A stretch of DNA of 64,000 nt from Brucella tritici (GCF_008932295.1 NZ_WBWA01000016.1:1-64000); one strand, 5' to 3'; shown: positions 8,735 through 18,373, counted from the stretch's first letter. Numbers and translations: made by a program. Notes: generated by a model not told the origin, from the sequence alone.

Positions 8735-9969
8735 TTTGCATCTGCCCTCGAATGTTTTGCCAGCGCCTGTAGAAGTCGCTCGCCATAGCGTGAAACAGTA
8801 AAATCGCTGGCCCTCTCCCTTGCGCTGTCGCTCATCCGGGCCAGCGTTGCAGGATTGCCGACAAATTGCCGCAATATCTCGGCGGTTTCACTCACATCAC
8901 GGATCGGAACGATGTAACCGTCTATGCCATGTCGCACGACGCTGCCAGTATTGTCCGTGCAGATGACCGGCAAGCCTGCGGCAAGCGCCTCATAAACTGC
9001 TGTCGCCGACCCTTCGCAGAGCGATGGCAGCAGAAACACGTCCGCCCATTCAAACTGGGCCCGCATTTCGCTACGCGGTATCGGCCCGGTCAGTTCGACC
9101 GTCGCGGCAAGCTTTGCCTGCGCTTCCGGCTGGGCATCGATTGGCCCCACCATGCGGAAATGTGCCTTGTCGCCAAGTTCTCGCGCCACCGCGCCGACAT
9201 AGGGCGAGCCCTTGCGAAGCCCGACCGCGCCGACAGTGAGAACCCGCAGCGGTCCGGGCAAACGCGGACAAGGATCCAGCAAGAAACGATCATCGACGCC
9301 GTAGGGCACAACGACGACTTTTCCCGGTGCGCAGCCTGCCTCGATCACATGACGCGCCACAAAATCGGATGGACAGACCACGGCATCGGCGATCTGCCAT
9401 TCCGCCTGCTCACGCGCGGCAAAAACATCGGCATGAACATCATTTGCGACCGGAATCTGCCAGCCTGGATTAAGCACCTCTTCCTCACAGGCCAACTGAT
9501 CGACAATGGTGCGCGGTGCGATCATCTGCTCCACCGCGGTCCATAATCCCTGTCTTTTTGCGACCGTCAGCAATTCCAGCGCTTCGCCACTGAAAGCATA
9601 GACACCGCTTGCACCGTGAAAGCCGCTTGTCGCCACCAGCCTGCCGAAAGTTTCGCCCGCCCAAATGGCGTTAGCCGTGGATTTCGGCCCTGTCTGGTTG
9701 GAAAGCCTGCGCACGGCAGAGTGCAGACCGAACGTCGGAAAGGTCGTCATGCGCTCCTGTGGAATCCCTTGCGGTGTACGCCCCACCAACCGCCGCACGG
9801 ATGCGGGCAACATTGACGGCGGCAGGCCGTTCAACAGGCGGGGCCACCCCTGGAGCGCGCATATATCCGTATAGAAATGCGCTAGTTTTTCCCGGCTCGC
9901 GAAAATGCGCGGGACTGCATAATGCATGCGCGCGCCAAGCTGGCTGACGACAACAGACCCGTCCATCAT
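8731..9969 (-). CDS. Glycosyltransferase family 4
   Basis: A 412-residue GT-B glycosyltransferase. The C-terminal half has LTVGAVGLRKGSPYVG and the donor-site E-x7-E pattern EGSATAVYEALAAGLPV. The N-terminal half is less typical and begins SVVVSQLGARMHYAVPRIF. The frame is open to 10311, but ATG 9969 overlaps the upstream stop codon (ATGA). ATG 9966 is equally possible, since GAGGGA at 9973-9978 lies 6 nt from it. It is the middle gene of three coupled GT4 genes. Confidence 0.85.
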   Translation of the reverse strand: MMDGSVVVSQLGARMHYAVPRIFASREKLAHFYTDICALQGWPRLLNGLPPSMLPASVRRLVGRTPQGIPQERMTTFPTFGLHSAVRRLSNQTGPKSTANAIWAGETFGRLVATSGFHGASGVYAFSGEALELLTVAKRQGLWTAVEQMIAPRTIVDQLACEEEVLNPGWQIPVANDVHADVFAAREQAEWQIADAVVCPSDFVARHVIEAGCAPGKVVVVPYGVDDRFLLDPCPRLPGPLRVLTVGAVGLRKGSPYVGAVARELGDKAHFRMVGPIDAQPEAQAKLAATVELTGPIPRSEMRAQFEWADVFLLPSLCEGSATAVYEALAAGLPVICTDNTGSVVRHGIDGYIVPIRDVSETAEILRQFVGNPATLARMSDSARERASDFTVSRYGERLLQALAKHSRADAK

Positions 9970-11237
9970 AGTTCCCTCGGCTGGAATTGCCGGTCCAGAA
10001 CCGGCATGGCTTGTGGCACCACCTTTTCCTCGAGCCGCGAGATAGCGGATTGCCAGACCGCAGCGCCATATTCCCGCGAATAGGCCGTTTCCATCAGATA
10101 GCGGGCATTGTTGCCCATCGACATGCGCCCGACCGGCGAATGGCGCAAATGAAGGATCGCGTTGACCAGCGCATCGACCTCGCCCGGCCGCAGCGCCATG
10201 CCACACTGGAAATCGCGAACAATCGTGCCGATCTCGCCTTCCGTATCGCCAATGAAGATTGTCGGTCGCGCGGCTGCAAGTACGCCATAGAACTTGCTGG
10301 GCACGATGCAATGTTCCAGCTCCGGCTTCAGCGAAACCAGATGCACATTGGCCGCGCCGAGACTTTCAGAAAGTTTATCAACGGGTTGGAACGGTTTCAT
10401 CATCACATTGGTCAGGCCGCGTCGTTTGACCTCGCTTTCAACGAAACCACGCTGCTGCCCCTCGCCTATCATCAGGAAGACGATGCTCTTCATATGCCGA
10501 AGCCGCTCGGCAGCATCGAGAACTGTCTTGAATTCGTGCGCGCGTCCGAAGTTGCCCGAATAGCCGATGACGAATTTCCGACCGAGCCCCCATGCGCGGC
10601 GCAAAGGGTTTTGCGCCGGTTCCACCGGAACGATCTCATTGCGGTCGGCCCAGTGGTGAACCACGCTGAGGCTTTCCGCCGGAATGTCGCGTGTTGAAAG
10701 ATAATGCGCCATGCGCTCTATCGGGCAGATGGTCAGTGCCGACTGGCGCATCGACCAGTTGCGCAGGATCAGGGCGAGCTTGCCGGAAACGGTATCGGAT
10801 TTGATGAGGCCGAGTTCCATCGCCGTTTCGGGGAAAAGGTCCATCACCCAGTTAACCAGCTTTGCCCGGCGCATACGAACCGGCAATGCAGCCGAAACGG
10901 AAAGAAGCGGCGGATCGGTGCAGACGACGCAAACATCGTCCTTCTGCGTATTCGATGCAAACCAGGCGGCAGCGGACAAATGGAATGTCGCATAGTCGAC
11001 CGCTCGCCCGACAAGCTTTCCCCGACCGAAGCCCGAGGTCCATATGCGATGCACTTCTATGCCGTTGATCGTTTCCCGCGCGGGCAGCACGTCCTTCCGC
11101 TTGTCGTGATAGCTGCGGCTTGCCAGCACCGTCGTCTCAATGCCTTCACGCACCAGCGTATGGGCGAGGCTCGTCACCATGCGGCTGGTCGCCGACTGGT
11201 CCGGGTAGAAGTAACGATTGGCTAGCACCACACGCAT
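9966..11237 (-). CDS. WbuB/WcaI-like glycosyltransferase family 4
   Basis: A 423-residue GT-B transferase resembling WbuB/WcaI proteins. It has the opening RVVLANRYFYPDQSATSRM typical of that subfamily, IWTSGFGRGKLVGRAVDY, GYSGNFGRAHEF at the start of the donor half, and VPSKFYGVLAAARPTIFIG near residue 320. WbuB/WcaI-type enzymes often transfer fucose or related sugars, which would fit the adjacent gmd-fcl genes, but that link is inference. It is the first gene of the minus-strand GT4 unit and is divergent from gmd. Confidence 0.85.
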   Translation of the reverse strand: MRVVLANRYFYPDQSATSRMVTSLAHTLVREGIETTVLASRSYHDKRKDVLPARETINGIEVHRIWTSGFGRGKLVGRAVDYATFHLSAAAWFASNTQKDDVCVVCTDPPLLSVSAALPVRMRRAKLVNWVMDLFPETAMELGLIKSDTVSGKLALILRNWSMRQSALTICPIERMAHYLSTRDIPAESLSVVHHWADRNEIVPVEPAQNPLRRAWGLGRKFVIGYSGNFGRAHEFKTVLDAAERLRHMKSIVFLMIGEGQQRGFVESEVKRRGLTNVMMKPFQPVDKLSESLGAANVHLVSLKPELEHCIVPSKFYGVLAAARPTIFIGDTEGEIGTIVRDFQCGMALRPGEVDALVNAILHLRHSPVGRMSMGNNARYLMETAYSREYGAAVWQSAISRLEEKVVPQAMPVLDRQFQPREL

Positions 11238-11498
11238 GATTTCGCTTCCTATTGCTTGGTCCGCTTAAGCAGAAGGATCGCAACAGCGCGGCAGATACCG
11301 CAAGGAACACAAAGGCATGGCCAGCACCGACACCGGGCGAACCGCCTACCTCTTTGGGTGAAACCGACCATACCGGACGCGCTTCCAGCCTCATCCGAAG
11401 AGGGAGGCTGCGGCCCGCGATTGCCGTTTTGGAGCCGTTCTGCCCGCGCAGGAAATCGCTAACATGGTTTCATCAAGTTTCTGATCGGAGGGAAGTCC
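11238..11498. promoter_or_regulatory. Divergent promoter region between GT4 unit and gmd
   Basis: 261 bp separating the minus-strand glycosyltransferase unit from gmd-fcl. It must contain both promoters. A short minus-strand frame crosses it but has no ribosome binding site or family resemblance. No clear operator palindrome is visible. Confidence 0.45.
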
Positions 11499-12569
11499 TT
11501 GCAGGAGAAAACAGCTCTCATCGTCGGTGTGACCGGACAGGACGGCGCTTATCTAAGCGAGCTTCTGCTCAATAAAGGCTATCGCGTGCATGGTCTGAAA
11601 CGGCGGTCTTCCTCGTTCAACACGGCGCGTATCGATCATCTCTATCAGGACCCGCACGAGGAAGACATTCGCTTCCGCCTGCATTTTGGCGACCTGACGG
11701 ACGCAACCAATCTGTGCCGTGTCATTCAGGAAGTGCGGCCCGACGAGATTTACAATCTCGGCGCGCAAAGCCACGTCCAGGTCAGTTTCGAAACGCCGGA
11801 ATATACGGCGAATGCCGATGCGCTTGGCACGCTGCGCCTGCTTGAATCCATGCGGATTCTGGGGCTCGGCAAGACATGCCGCTTTTACCAGGCATCCACA
11901 TCGGAACTCTTCGGCAACAGTTCTCCCCAGGCACAGAACGAACAGACGCCTTTCGCCCCGCGCAGTCCTTATGCGACGGCAAAGCTCTATGCATACTGGA
12001 CGACGGTGAATTATCGCGATGCCTATGGCTTCCATGCCTCCAACGGCATTCTGTTCAATCACGAAAGCCCGCTTCGCGGCGAAACCTTCGTCACCCGTAA
12101 GATCACACGAGCTGTCGCGGCAATAGAACGCGGCCTTCAGGACAGGCTGCGGCTCGGCAATCTTGATGCCCGCCGTGACTGGGGCCATGCCCGTGATTAT
12201 GTCGAGGGCATGTGGCGCATCCTGCAGGAAGACACTGCCGACGACTATGTGCTGGCAACCGGCGAAACGCACACCGTGCGCGAATTTGTCGAACATGCCT
12301 TCAAGGCCGTCGACAAGGAGATCGAATGGCAGGGCGACGGTGTGGAAGAAATCGGCCGCGACCGAAAATCCGGCAATTGCCTGATCGAGATTGATCCGCG
12401 CTATTTCCGCCCGAACGAGGTCGACTTCCTGCTCGGCGATGCCTCCAAGGCGAAAAATCGCCTCGGCTGGCAGCATACGACCGGCTTTGACCATCTCGTC
12501 ACCGAGATGGTCGACTGGGATTTGCGCAATATCATGCGGGAGGTTGGACGCAATGACTTCTACGGCTGA
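11499..12569 (+). CDS. gmd: GDP-mannose 4,6-dehydratase
   Basis: A cytoplasmic extended SDR enzyme of 356 residues that converts GDP-mannose to GDP-4-keto-6-deoxymannose, the first step to GDP-L-fucose. It has the family's modified glycine motif [15 protein letters not shown], the NADP-binding [38 protein letters not shown] and the catalytic [12 protein letters not shown]. The start is an uncommon TTG at 11499 with GGAGGGA 5-6 nt upstream; no upstream ATG in frame has a comparable site. It overlaps fcl by 17 bp. Confidence 0.96.
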   Translation: MQEKTALIVGVTGQDGAYLSELLLNKGYRVHGLKRRSSSFNTARIDHLYQDPHEEDIRFRLHFGDLTDATNLCRVIQEVRPDEIYNLGAQSHVQVSFETPEYTANADALGTLRLLESMRILGLGKTCRFYQASTSELFGNSSPQAQNEQTPFAPRSPYATAKLYAYWTTVNYRDAYGFHASNGILFNHESPLRGETFVTRKITRAVAAIERGLQDRLRLGNLDARRDWGHARDYVEGMWRILQEDTADDYVLATGETHTVREFVEHAFKAVDKEIEWQGDGVEEIGRDRKSGNCLIEIDPRYFRPNEVDFLLGDASKAKNRLGWQHTTGFDHLVTEMVDWDLRNIMREVGRNDFYG

Positions 12570-13530
12570 AATCCCCGTCCCGCTCTATTCGCTCGAAGGC
12601 AAGAAGGTATTCATTGCCGGGCACACGGGAATGGTCGGTTCGGCCATCCTGCGCCGCCTGCAAGGCACGGACTGCGACATCATCACCGCCACGCACAACA
12701 CCCTCGATCTGACCCGGCAGGGACTGACGGAAAATTTTGTCAGCGGACGCAAGCCGGATGTCATTATCATCGCAGCCGCTCGTGTCGGCGGCATTCTTGC
12801 CAATTCGCAATATCCGGCAGACTTTCTCTACGATAATCTCGCGATCGGGATGAACCTTATCCGCGCCGCCCAGCAGAACGGCGTCGAGCGCCTGTTGTGG
12901 CTCGGTTCAAGCTGCATCTATCCGCGCGACGCGGTGCAGCCTCTCACCGAGGAGGCCCTGCTGACCGGCCCGCTGGAGCCGACGAACGAAGCCTATGCCA
13001 TCGCCAAGATCGCCGGGCTTGAATATGCCCGCGCCTGCGCACGGCAATACGGCAATCACTTCATGACGGCGATGCCAACCAATCTTTACGGTCCAAACGA
13101 CAATTTCGATCCAACCAGCTCGCATGTCCTGCCGGCATTGATCCGGCGGATTCACGAGGCCAAGCTGCGAGGCATCGACCATGTCACCCTCTGGGGCACC
13201 GGCAAGCCCTTGCGGGAGTTCCTGCATGTGGACGACCTTGCCGATGCCTGCCTGCACATGCTGCGTTTCTACGACGGCATTGAGCCGATGAACATCGGTA
13301 CGGGTGAAGAGATTTCAATCAAGGATCTGGCGCTGACCGTCGCGCGCGTCGTCGGTTATGAAGGCCGCTTTGAACATGATCTCAGCAAGCCCGATGGGAC
13401 GCCGCGCAAACTCCTCGACACCTCGCGGATGCGGGCGCTCGGCTGGAAGCCGCAAATTCGTCTGGAGGACGGCCTGCGTGAAGTCTATCGTGATTGGTTG
13501 GAGGAAACCGCCGATCCTGTCGCCGCTTGA
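12553..13530 (+). CDS. fcl: GDP-L-fucose synthase
   Basis: A 325-residue extended SDR epimerase/reductase that finishes GDP-L-fucose synthesis from the Gmd product. Visible motifs are [18 protein letters not shown], the catalytic [29 protein letters not shown] and [11 protein letters not shown]. The frame is open far upstream inside gmd, but ATG 12553 has GGGAGG about 9 nt upstream and produces the normal length. The 17-bp overlap with gmd indicates one transcript. Downstream lie three hairpins before the convergent exoF-like gene. Confidence 0.96.
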   Translation: MTSTAEIPVPLYSLEGKKVFIAGHTGMVGSAILRRLQGTDCDIITATHNTLDLTRQGLTENFVSGRKPDVIIIAAARVGGILANSQYPADFLYDNLAIGMNLIRAAQQNGVERLLWLGSSCIYPRDAVQPLTEEALLTGPLEPTNEAYAIAKIAGLEYARACARQYGNHFMTAMPTNLYGPNDNFDPTSSHVLPALIRRIHEAKLRGIDHVTLWGTGKPLREFLHVDDLADACLHMLRFYDGIEPMNIGTGEEISIKDLALTVARVVGYEGRFEHDLSKPDGTPRKLLDTSRMRALGWKPQIRLEDGLREVYRDWLEETADPVAA

Positions 13531-13536
13531 AGCCCC

Positions 13537-13635
13537 CGGGAAAGCAAAATCCGCTTTCCCGATCAAGCCGCGACGTTCTCTCCGACATTGTCAATCCTGG
13601 ACAAGTCTCCCCAGCATCCCTCATGCTGGGGAGAC
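13537..13635. repeat. Two perfect hairpins after fcl
   Basis: The first is a 9-bp stem, CGGGAAAGC (13537-13545) with GCTTTCCCG (13553-13561). The second is a 13-bp perfect stem, GTCTCCCCAGCAT (13605-13617) with ATGCTGGGGAGAC (13623-13635) and a 5-nt loop. Neither is followed by a U tract on the plus strand. They may block 3' exonucleases on gmd-fcl mRNA or be mobile palindromes. Confidence 0.6.
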
Positions 13636-13665
13636 GCGCAGCGTCGTCTCCAAATTTGGTTGAGG

Positions 13666-13691
13666 AAAAAGCTCGCCCTATGAGGGCGAGC
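13666..13691 (-). terminator. Rho-independent terminator overlapping the exoF-like stop codon
   Basis: GCTCGCCCT (13671-13679) pairs with AGGGCGAGC (13683-13691) around a 3-nt loop. On the minus strand it is followed by TTTTT (13666-13670). The stop codon of the exoF-like gene (13678-13680) lies inside the hairpin. Confidence 0.85.
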
Positions 13692-14928
13692 CGCCGCCGA
13701 TCCTGCTCATGTCCAGCTCGACGCGCAGGATGTCACCCGGTTTGATTTCCGTGTTCTCGTTTGCAACGATATCCTGGAAACTGCCATTGACGTTACGGCT
13801 GATCGAGAAGACCAGTTTCTGGCGCAGGGTCGATGCAGAAATATTGCCGGAAGACTTGGCAATCTCAGCCATGGCCTGGAGTTGTGAATTGCTGCGGCGC
13901 TCCATGCGGGCTACATTGAGATCAATGTCCTGCAAATTGGTGGCCGCCTCGCTTCTGCGGGTTTCTTCCAGATTGGCGATGCGCTGTTCCATGGCGAGCT
14001 GGTTCTGCCTTGCCCGCGCGAGAAAGGATTCCAGCTCCAGCGCAGCGCGCCGTGTAGCCGACAGATCACGTTCCATGTCGCGAAGGTTGGACTTGGCTGC
14101 AAGGCCACGATCCACGAGCGATTTGCTGGAATCGACATTCTCCTGCAATAGCTGGATTTCGGTGTCGTGCAGCTTGATGCTCTGCTGCAAGGTCTGGATT
14201 TCATCACCATAGCTCGCCGCTTGCGCTTCGAGCGCCTTTCGCTCTGCGGCAAGGTTGTTGCGACGGACATTGAACAATGTCTTTTCGCCCTCCAGCATCT
14301 GTTGCTGCAGGGATGCCGTCTCCTTGTTTGCAAGCGTCTGATCCGACAAAGCGTAGGCGAATTCCGTACCGTCCAGTTCCGCTTGCAAGCGAGCCCTCCG
14401 GATCGCCATGGCGCTGAGCTGCATCTGCAGATCGGCATATTCCTGCTGTGCGGAAATGAGCTGCATACCGGCGGTCAAAGCCTGAGATTCAGTTTTGCCG
14501 GCTCCTCCCCCCAATGCCATCAGTTCAAGCACCGCCATGCCGGGCCGGAACTGGTACTTTCCTGGCGCCTTGACATCACCGACGACGAATACCGGCGCAT
14601 ATTGATTGATTGTTGCAGTGACCGTCAGCCCCGGAATGTGTTGAGATAGCGATCCCGCAATCTTCTCGCTGATCTCATTGGTGGTCAGTCCGGTGACTGA
14701 AATATTGCCGACCACCGGATAGCCGATATTGCCGTCCACATCGACAGGATAAAGCCCTGTAAGCGACGGCTGCCCGTAGACGGTAACCTGAAGCACATCG
14801 TCGGGACCTACGCGATAGGCCTGCCCATCGGCAAGCGCTCCGAAACTTCCGCCCAAAAGCAGGAGCCCGGAAAGCACAGTGGCCCGGAGATGCATGCCGA
14901 TGCGGTTTTTGATGATCTTGTGTGACAT
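13678..14928 (-). CDS. ExoF-like polysaccharide export protein (Wza/OPX family)
   Basis: A 416-residue exported protein. It has a signal peptide (LRATVLSGLLLLGGSFGALA), a poly-export domain beginning YRVGPDDVLQVTVYGQPSL, an SLBB-like segment (APVFVVGDVKAPGKYQF), then a long glutamine/glutamate-rich coiled coil (about residues 145-330). This plan matches rhizobial ExoF rather than short Wza and should form, with the ExoP-like partner, the periplasm-to-outside export conduit. ATG 14928 has GAGGGG 7 nt upstream; the frame could start at 14961 but without a site. It lies 10 bp after the ExoP-like gene. Confidence 0.85.
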   Translation of the reverse strand: MSHKIIKNRIGMHLRATVLSGLLLLGGSFGALADGQAYRVGPDDVLQVTVYGQPSLTGLYPVDVDGNIGYPVVGNISVTGLTTNEISEKIAGSLSQHIPGLTVTATINQYAPVFVVGDVKAPGKYQFRPGMAVLELMALGGGAGKTESQALTAGMQLISAQQEYADLQMQLSAMAIRRARLQAELDGTEFAYALSDQTLANKETASLQQQMLEGEKTLFNVRRNNLAAERKALEAQAASYGDEIQTLQQSIKLHDTEIQLLQENVDSSKSLVDRGLAAKSNLRDMERDLSATRRAALELESFLARARQNQLAMEQRIANLEETRRSEAATNLQDIDLNVARMERRSNSQLQAMAEIAKSSGNISASTLRQKLVFSISRNVNGSFQDIVANENTEIKPGDILRVELDMSRIGGGSPS

Positions 14929-14938
14929 GGTTTGCCCC

Positions 14939-17137
14939 TCACGCCTGTTCCTGAACGCCATCTGTGGCTGGCTTGCGCCGTCGCGAGAACATGGCGCTCA
15001 CGCTCCGCTTCGCCTTCTGCAAACCCAGCCCGCAAAGCACGACAGGTACCGTTATCCAGCTTCGATAGGACGAGGAATTGTGGTTCACGACCGCAAGCGC
15101 AGGCTTACGCCCGAACGACGCCATCGTCTGGATGAGCGCATTGGTCGCGTGCTGATCCTGGCAGTCGGACGGCACGACGAGAAGCGCCGTATCCGTCGCC
15201 CGCGACAGGAGAACCGAACGTTTGTCTTCCATAACCGCCGGTAGATCCACGAGGATAATCTTGTGATCGGCGCGCAACTGGGCAATCAGATCGGCCAGCC
15301 AGTCTCCCTCACGCATCTGCCTGTTCGGCTTGATGATATCGATCCCTGAACCGTGATCGTGCACGAGTGTTGCGCCAGTGAGCGGACGTCCGGTCGACAC
15401 ACCGCCGTAATCGCTGTGCGGAAGCCCGAAGGCCTCCGACAGGCCCGCTCGCTTATTCGTTGCGTCGATGACCGCAACCGTCAGGCCCGTCGCCGCTATC
15501 TGTTGTGCAAGTGCGGTTATCAGCAGCGTCTTTCCCTCGCCGTCAGACAGTGAAACGACGGACAGCGCCAGCGAATCCCGACCGCGTGTCAGAACCCGAA
15601 GACGGTCATGGACCGACTTGATGGCGCGACCGAACGGGCTGGCCGGATCGAGACCGCGATTGACGAGAAGCGGCACAGTCAGCCGCGGCGAAACCGGCAG
15701 CAGCGTCGCTGCCGGAATGCCGGGCAGCACCAGAGACGCCGTTTGCGCAGGCCTGATCTTGTCGAATGTTTCCTTCAGCATGGTGCCAACAAGCGCGACG
15801 AGCCCGCCCAGCCCCAGCCCCAACAGCAGCCAATTGGCGAAGTTCGGGCTGGCCTTGGCCATGGCCGGTTCGGCAGGCGAGATCATCTGCGCTTCCGGAG
15901 CGGCGATACCGTCCTGCTCGATCAACTGCTTGTAGCGTGTGAGATAGCTTTCATAGACCGTGCGGCTGGCATTGGCTTCACGGTCGAGCTGCCCGGCCTT
16001 CACTTGCGCCTGGTTGGCTTCGGCAAGATCGGCTTCCGCATTCTTCAGCGCATCTTCCAGTCCGCTGCGCCGCTGCCGTGCAATCTGGATTTCGTTGCCG
16101 AGGCTCTTGATGATTTCGCCGACCTGGTTCGAAATCTGCTGCTTCAGCGCTTCCTGTTCAGCCTTCAGCACAGGAATTTCGGCGCTTTTCAGCGCTCCGT
16201 TCGACTGTAACTCGCCAAGCTGGCGCTCGACACGCGCCTCCTCATTGCGCAGGCTCTGGATCGCTGGCGATGCCAGCACTTCGGCGAGCGCAGGCGCTTC
16301 ATTGTTGTTCTTCAGCTCCTGGGCCGTGCGCAACCGCGCCTCGGCAAGCGAGACCGCACCTGTTGCCGCGACAATCTCGCTGTTCAGCGCCGCAACGCGC
16401 TGGGCCTGAAAGCTGATCTGCCCCTGCTCGCCTGCAAGCCGGGATTTCTGGCGGAACTCTTCCGCCGCGCGTTCTGCATTTTCAAGATCGCTGCGCAAAT
16501 TGCCCAGCTTATCGCCAAGCCAATCGCTGATACGCCGCGTGGCCGATTGCTGCACATCGATCTGGTGGTTGAGATAGGCCGTCGCAAAGGCATTGGCGAC
16601 CTGTGCCGCATAAACCCGATCGGACGCACGATAGGAAACGAAAATCGTATAGGACCGACCGTCATTGGTAACCCGCAACCGCGAGAGAAGAAGGTCGATC
16701 TGCTGGCGTTCGCGCATCGCCGGATCGACATCACGCGCACCTTTCGCTTGCGAGCCCGTATCGGAAGCAGACGACAGCACCGTGCGCGAACGGAACTCCG
16801 TCGGCACGACAATGTTCTCCGCTTGCAGGATGTCGATGACTTTCCGCGCCATCATGCGCGAATTGATGATGTCGAGTTCGGACCGCAGAACCGGACTGTC
16901 CTGCGGTAGCGGCGTGATTGCGCTTTCACTGGGCAGTGCCTGCAATCGCCGCATATCCAGCACCAGTACCGACTCCGACACATAACTGACCGGTGCTGTA
17001 AGATAGCCGGCAAAGCCGACGCCGATGCCCGCAAGCACCGGCACGACAAGCATTATTCTTCTACGTTTTATAATATCGAGCAGGTCAGCCACCGGCTGCC
17101 GCCCGCTTCCTGATGAAACGTCGGAGATAATCACCAA
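14939..17137 (-). CDS. ExoP-like polysaccharide co-polymerase (Wzz/BY-kinase fusion)
   Basis: A 732-residue inner-membrane protein: Wzz domain with first membrane helix at about residues 30-50, long periplasmic coiled coil (~200-430), second helix (NWLLLGLGLGGLVALVG), then a cytoplasmic P-loop domain. Such proteins set chain length and couple polymerisation to export. The P-loop DGEGKTLLI and Walker B-like HKIILVDLPAV are present. The A' motif reads VIDATNKR instead of the usual D-x-D/R pattern, and the C-terminus lacks a tyrosine cluster, so kinase activity is doubtful. The start is TTG 17137 or GTG 17134, with AAGGAG upstream. Confidence 0.88.
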   Translation of the reverse strand: MVIISDVSSGSGRQPVADLLDIIKRRRIMLVVPVLAGIGVGFAGYLTAPVSYVSESVLVLDMRRLQALPSESAITPLPQDSPVLRSELDIINSRMMARKVIDILQAENIVVPTEFRSRTVLSSASDTGSQAKGARDVDPAMRERQQIDLLLSRLRVTNDGRSYTIFVSYRASDRVYAAQVANAFATAYLNHQIDVQQSATRRISDWLGDKLGNLRSDLENAERAAEEFRQKSRLAGEQGQISFQAQRVAALNSEIVAATGAVSLAEARLRTAQELKNNNEAPALAEVLASPAIQSLRNEEARVERQLGELQSNGALKSAEIPVLKAEQEALKQQISNQVGEIIKSLGNEIQIARQRRSGLEDALKNAEADLAEANQAQVKAGQLDREANASRTVYESYLTRYKQLIEQDGIAAPEAQMISPAEPAMAKASPNFANWLLLGLGLGGLVALVGTMLKETFDKIRPAQTASLVLPGIPAATLLPVSPRLTVPLLVNRGLDPASPFGRAIKSVHDRLRVLTRGRDSLALSVVSLSDGEGKTLLITALAQQIAATGLTVAVIDATNKRAGLSEAFGLPHSDYGGVSTGRPLTGATLVHDHGSGIDIIKPNRQMREGDWLADLIAQLRADHKIILVDLPAVMEDKRSVLLSRATDTALLVVPSDCQDQHATNALIQTMASFGRKPALAVVNHNSSSYRSWITVPVVLCGLGLQKAKRSVSAMFSRRRKPATDGVQEQA

Positions 17138-17201
17138 AATTCTCCTTCACGGAATAATTCAATCCGCAGGCTGCCGAACGCCCACTGGTCCAGTTTCCGA
17201 C

Positions 17202-17978
17202 CTATTGCAGATCGGAAAACGAAGTCTCCGACGGAAACAGCTCGTTGATGATGCAAGCCACCTCGGTACGGTTGGACGCTTTCAGCTTCTTCATGATGTT
17301 GCGGATATGAACCTTCACCGTGCTTTCCCGCAGCTTCAGCTCATAGGCGATGATCTTGTTCGCCTTGCCCCGGCGCAGCGCATTGACCACTTCGGCCTGA
17401 CGCTGGGTGAACATTCCGCCAAGAGGCTGCAGCCGCTGAGAATTCGGATCGGTGGCGTGACGCAGAGCCAGCACGCTGCTGGCCGGAACGAAAGTTCCAC
17501 CTGCCATGGCGAGCCTTAATGCTTCAACGCAGACATTCACATTCACCGACGTTGGAATATAACCCTTCACACCGTGATCGAGCGCCTTGAGCACCTGCGA
17601 GATTTCTTCCTTGTCAGCCAGAAGAATGACAGGCGCCGGAGCGCAATCAGTAACGATGCGATTGAGATAATTTCCGACAGCCGGGTCCGAAACCTTCTGG
17701 CCGCCGATGTTGAAAAGCACCGCGCCCGCCGTGCGGCCGCGCCGCTGATGCTGCCACTGCTCGAATGAGCTGAATGTGGCTATCGACATTTCGATGCTGT
17801 GGTTTGTCAGTCCATGTGCGAGGCATTCACGATCCAACGCACGGTTGTCTATGATGACCAGCAGCGGCAACATGCTTTCGTTAGGCTGTTCAGGTTTAAA
17901 AGAACTGTCTTTTGCCGCCCCAAAGCCGTTATTTTTTAATTCACTCGTCCTGCTACTGAATTGTGGAGAAATGTTCAT
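17202..17978 (-). CDS. LuxR/NarL-type regulator with degenerate receiver domain
   Basis: A 258-residue DNA-binding regulator. Residues ~38-155 form a receiver-like fold (LLVIIDNRALDRE, ILLADKEE, KGYIPTSV) and ~185-250 a LuxR helix-turn-helix (FTQRQAEVVNALRRGKANKIIA...STVKVHIRNIMKKL). The expected phospho-acceptor Asp is Asn90 (LFNIGG), so classical phosphorylation is unlikely. It sits 64 bp upstream of the exoP-like gene on the same strand and probably controls the exopolysaccharide genes; this is inferred from position. Confidence 0.82.
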   Translation of the reverse strand: MNISPQFSSRTSELKNNGFGAAKDSSFKPEQPNESMLPLLVIIDNRALDRECLAHGLTNHSIEMSIATFSSFEQWQHQRRGRTAGAVLFNIGGQKVSDPAVGNYLNRIVTDCAPAPVILLADKEEISQVLKALDHGVKGYIPTSVNVNVCVEALRLAMAGGTFVPASSVLALRHATDPNSQRLQPLGGMFTQRQAEVVNALRRGKANKIIAYELKLRESTVKVHIRNIMKKLKASNRTEVACIINELFPSETSFSDLQ

Positions 17979-18373
17979 TTGTTCGCCCTCTAAATCAACT
18001 TATGCGCACGACTCCATTGTTTGCACATCACAATCACGGAAGCGCATTGTTTGCCTGTTTTGTTTTTCTTCTTGAGATCTAGATAAAACCCCGAAAGCAA
18101 TTCTTGTTTTTGTTCTTATTTTGATGAAAAGACTGCCCGAAAATTCTTTGGGTGTCATTAACCTAGATTAAGGGGTTTCGCAGAATATGGTTTAGGTGAA
18201 GCGCGGATATATACCCAATTAGTGGTAGAAATTACTACCTTGCCAAAACAAATGCCCTCGCTGAAACTCATTTGAGGACCGGCTTCTTGGGCAGAGGCGG
18301 GAAAAGGAACGCGGGGAGCGCCAGACTTAAAACTTATCTTCTCCTGTGCTGGGCGAAACGGCAGGTAGGCTCT
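17979..18373. promoter_or_regulatory. Divergent regulatory region between LuxR-type and Crp/Fnr-type genes
   Basis: About 395 bp, pyrimidine-rich and AT-rich in its middle (around 18050-18130), with no coding potential I trust. It should hold the divergent promoters of the two regulators. No perfect operator palindrome stands out. Confidence 0.45.

Noticed and set aside
11146-11394. Short minus-strand frame upstream of the WbuB-like gene with a hydrophobic stretch
   Set aside because: No ribosome binding site, overlaps the coding start of the glycosyltransferase gene, and no recognisable family.
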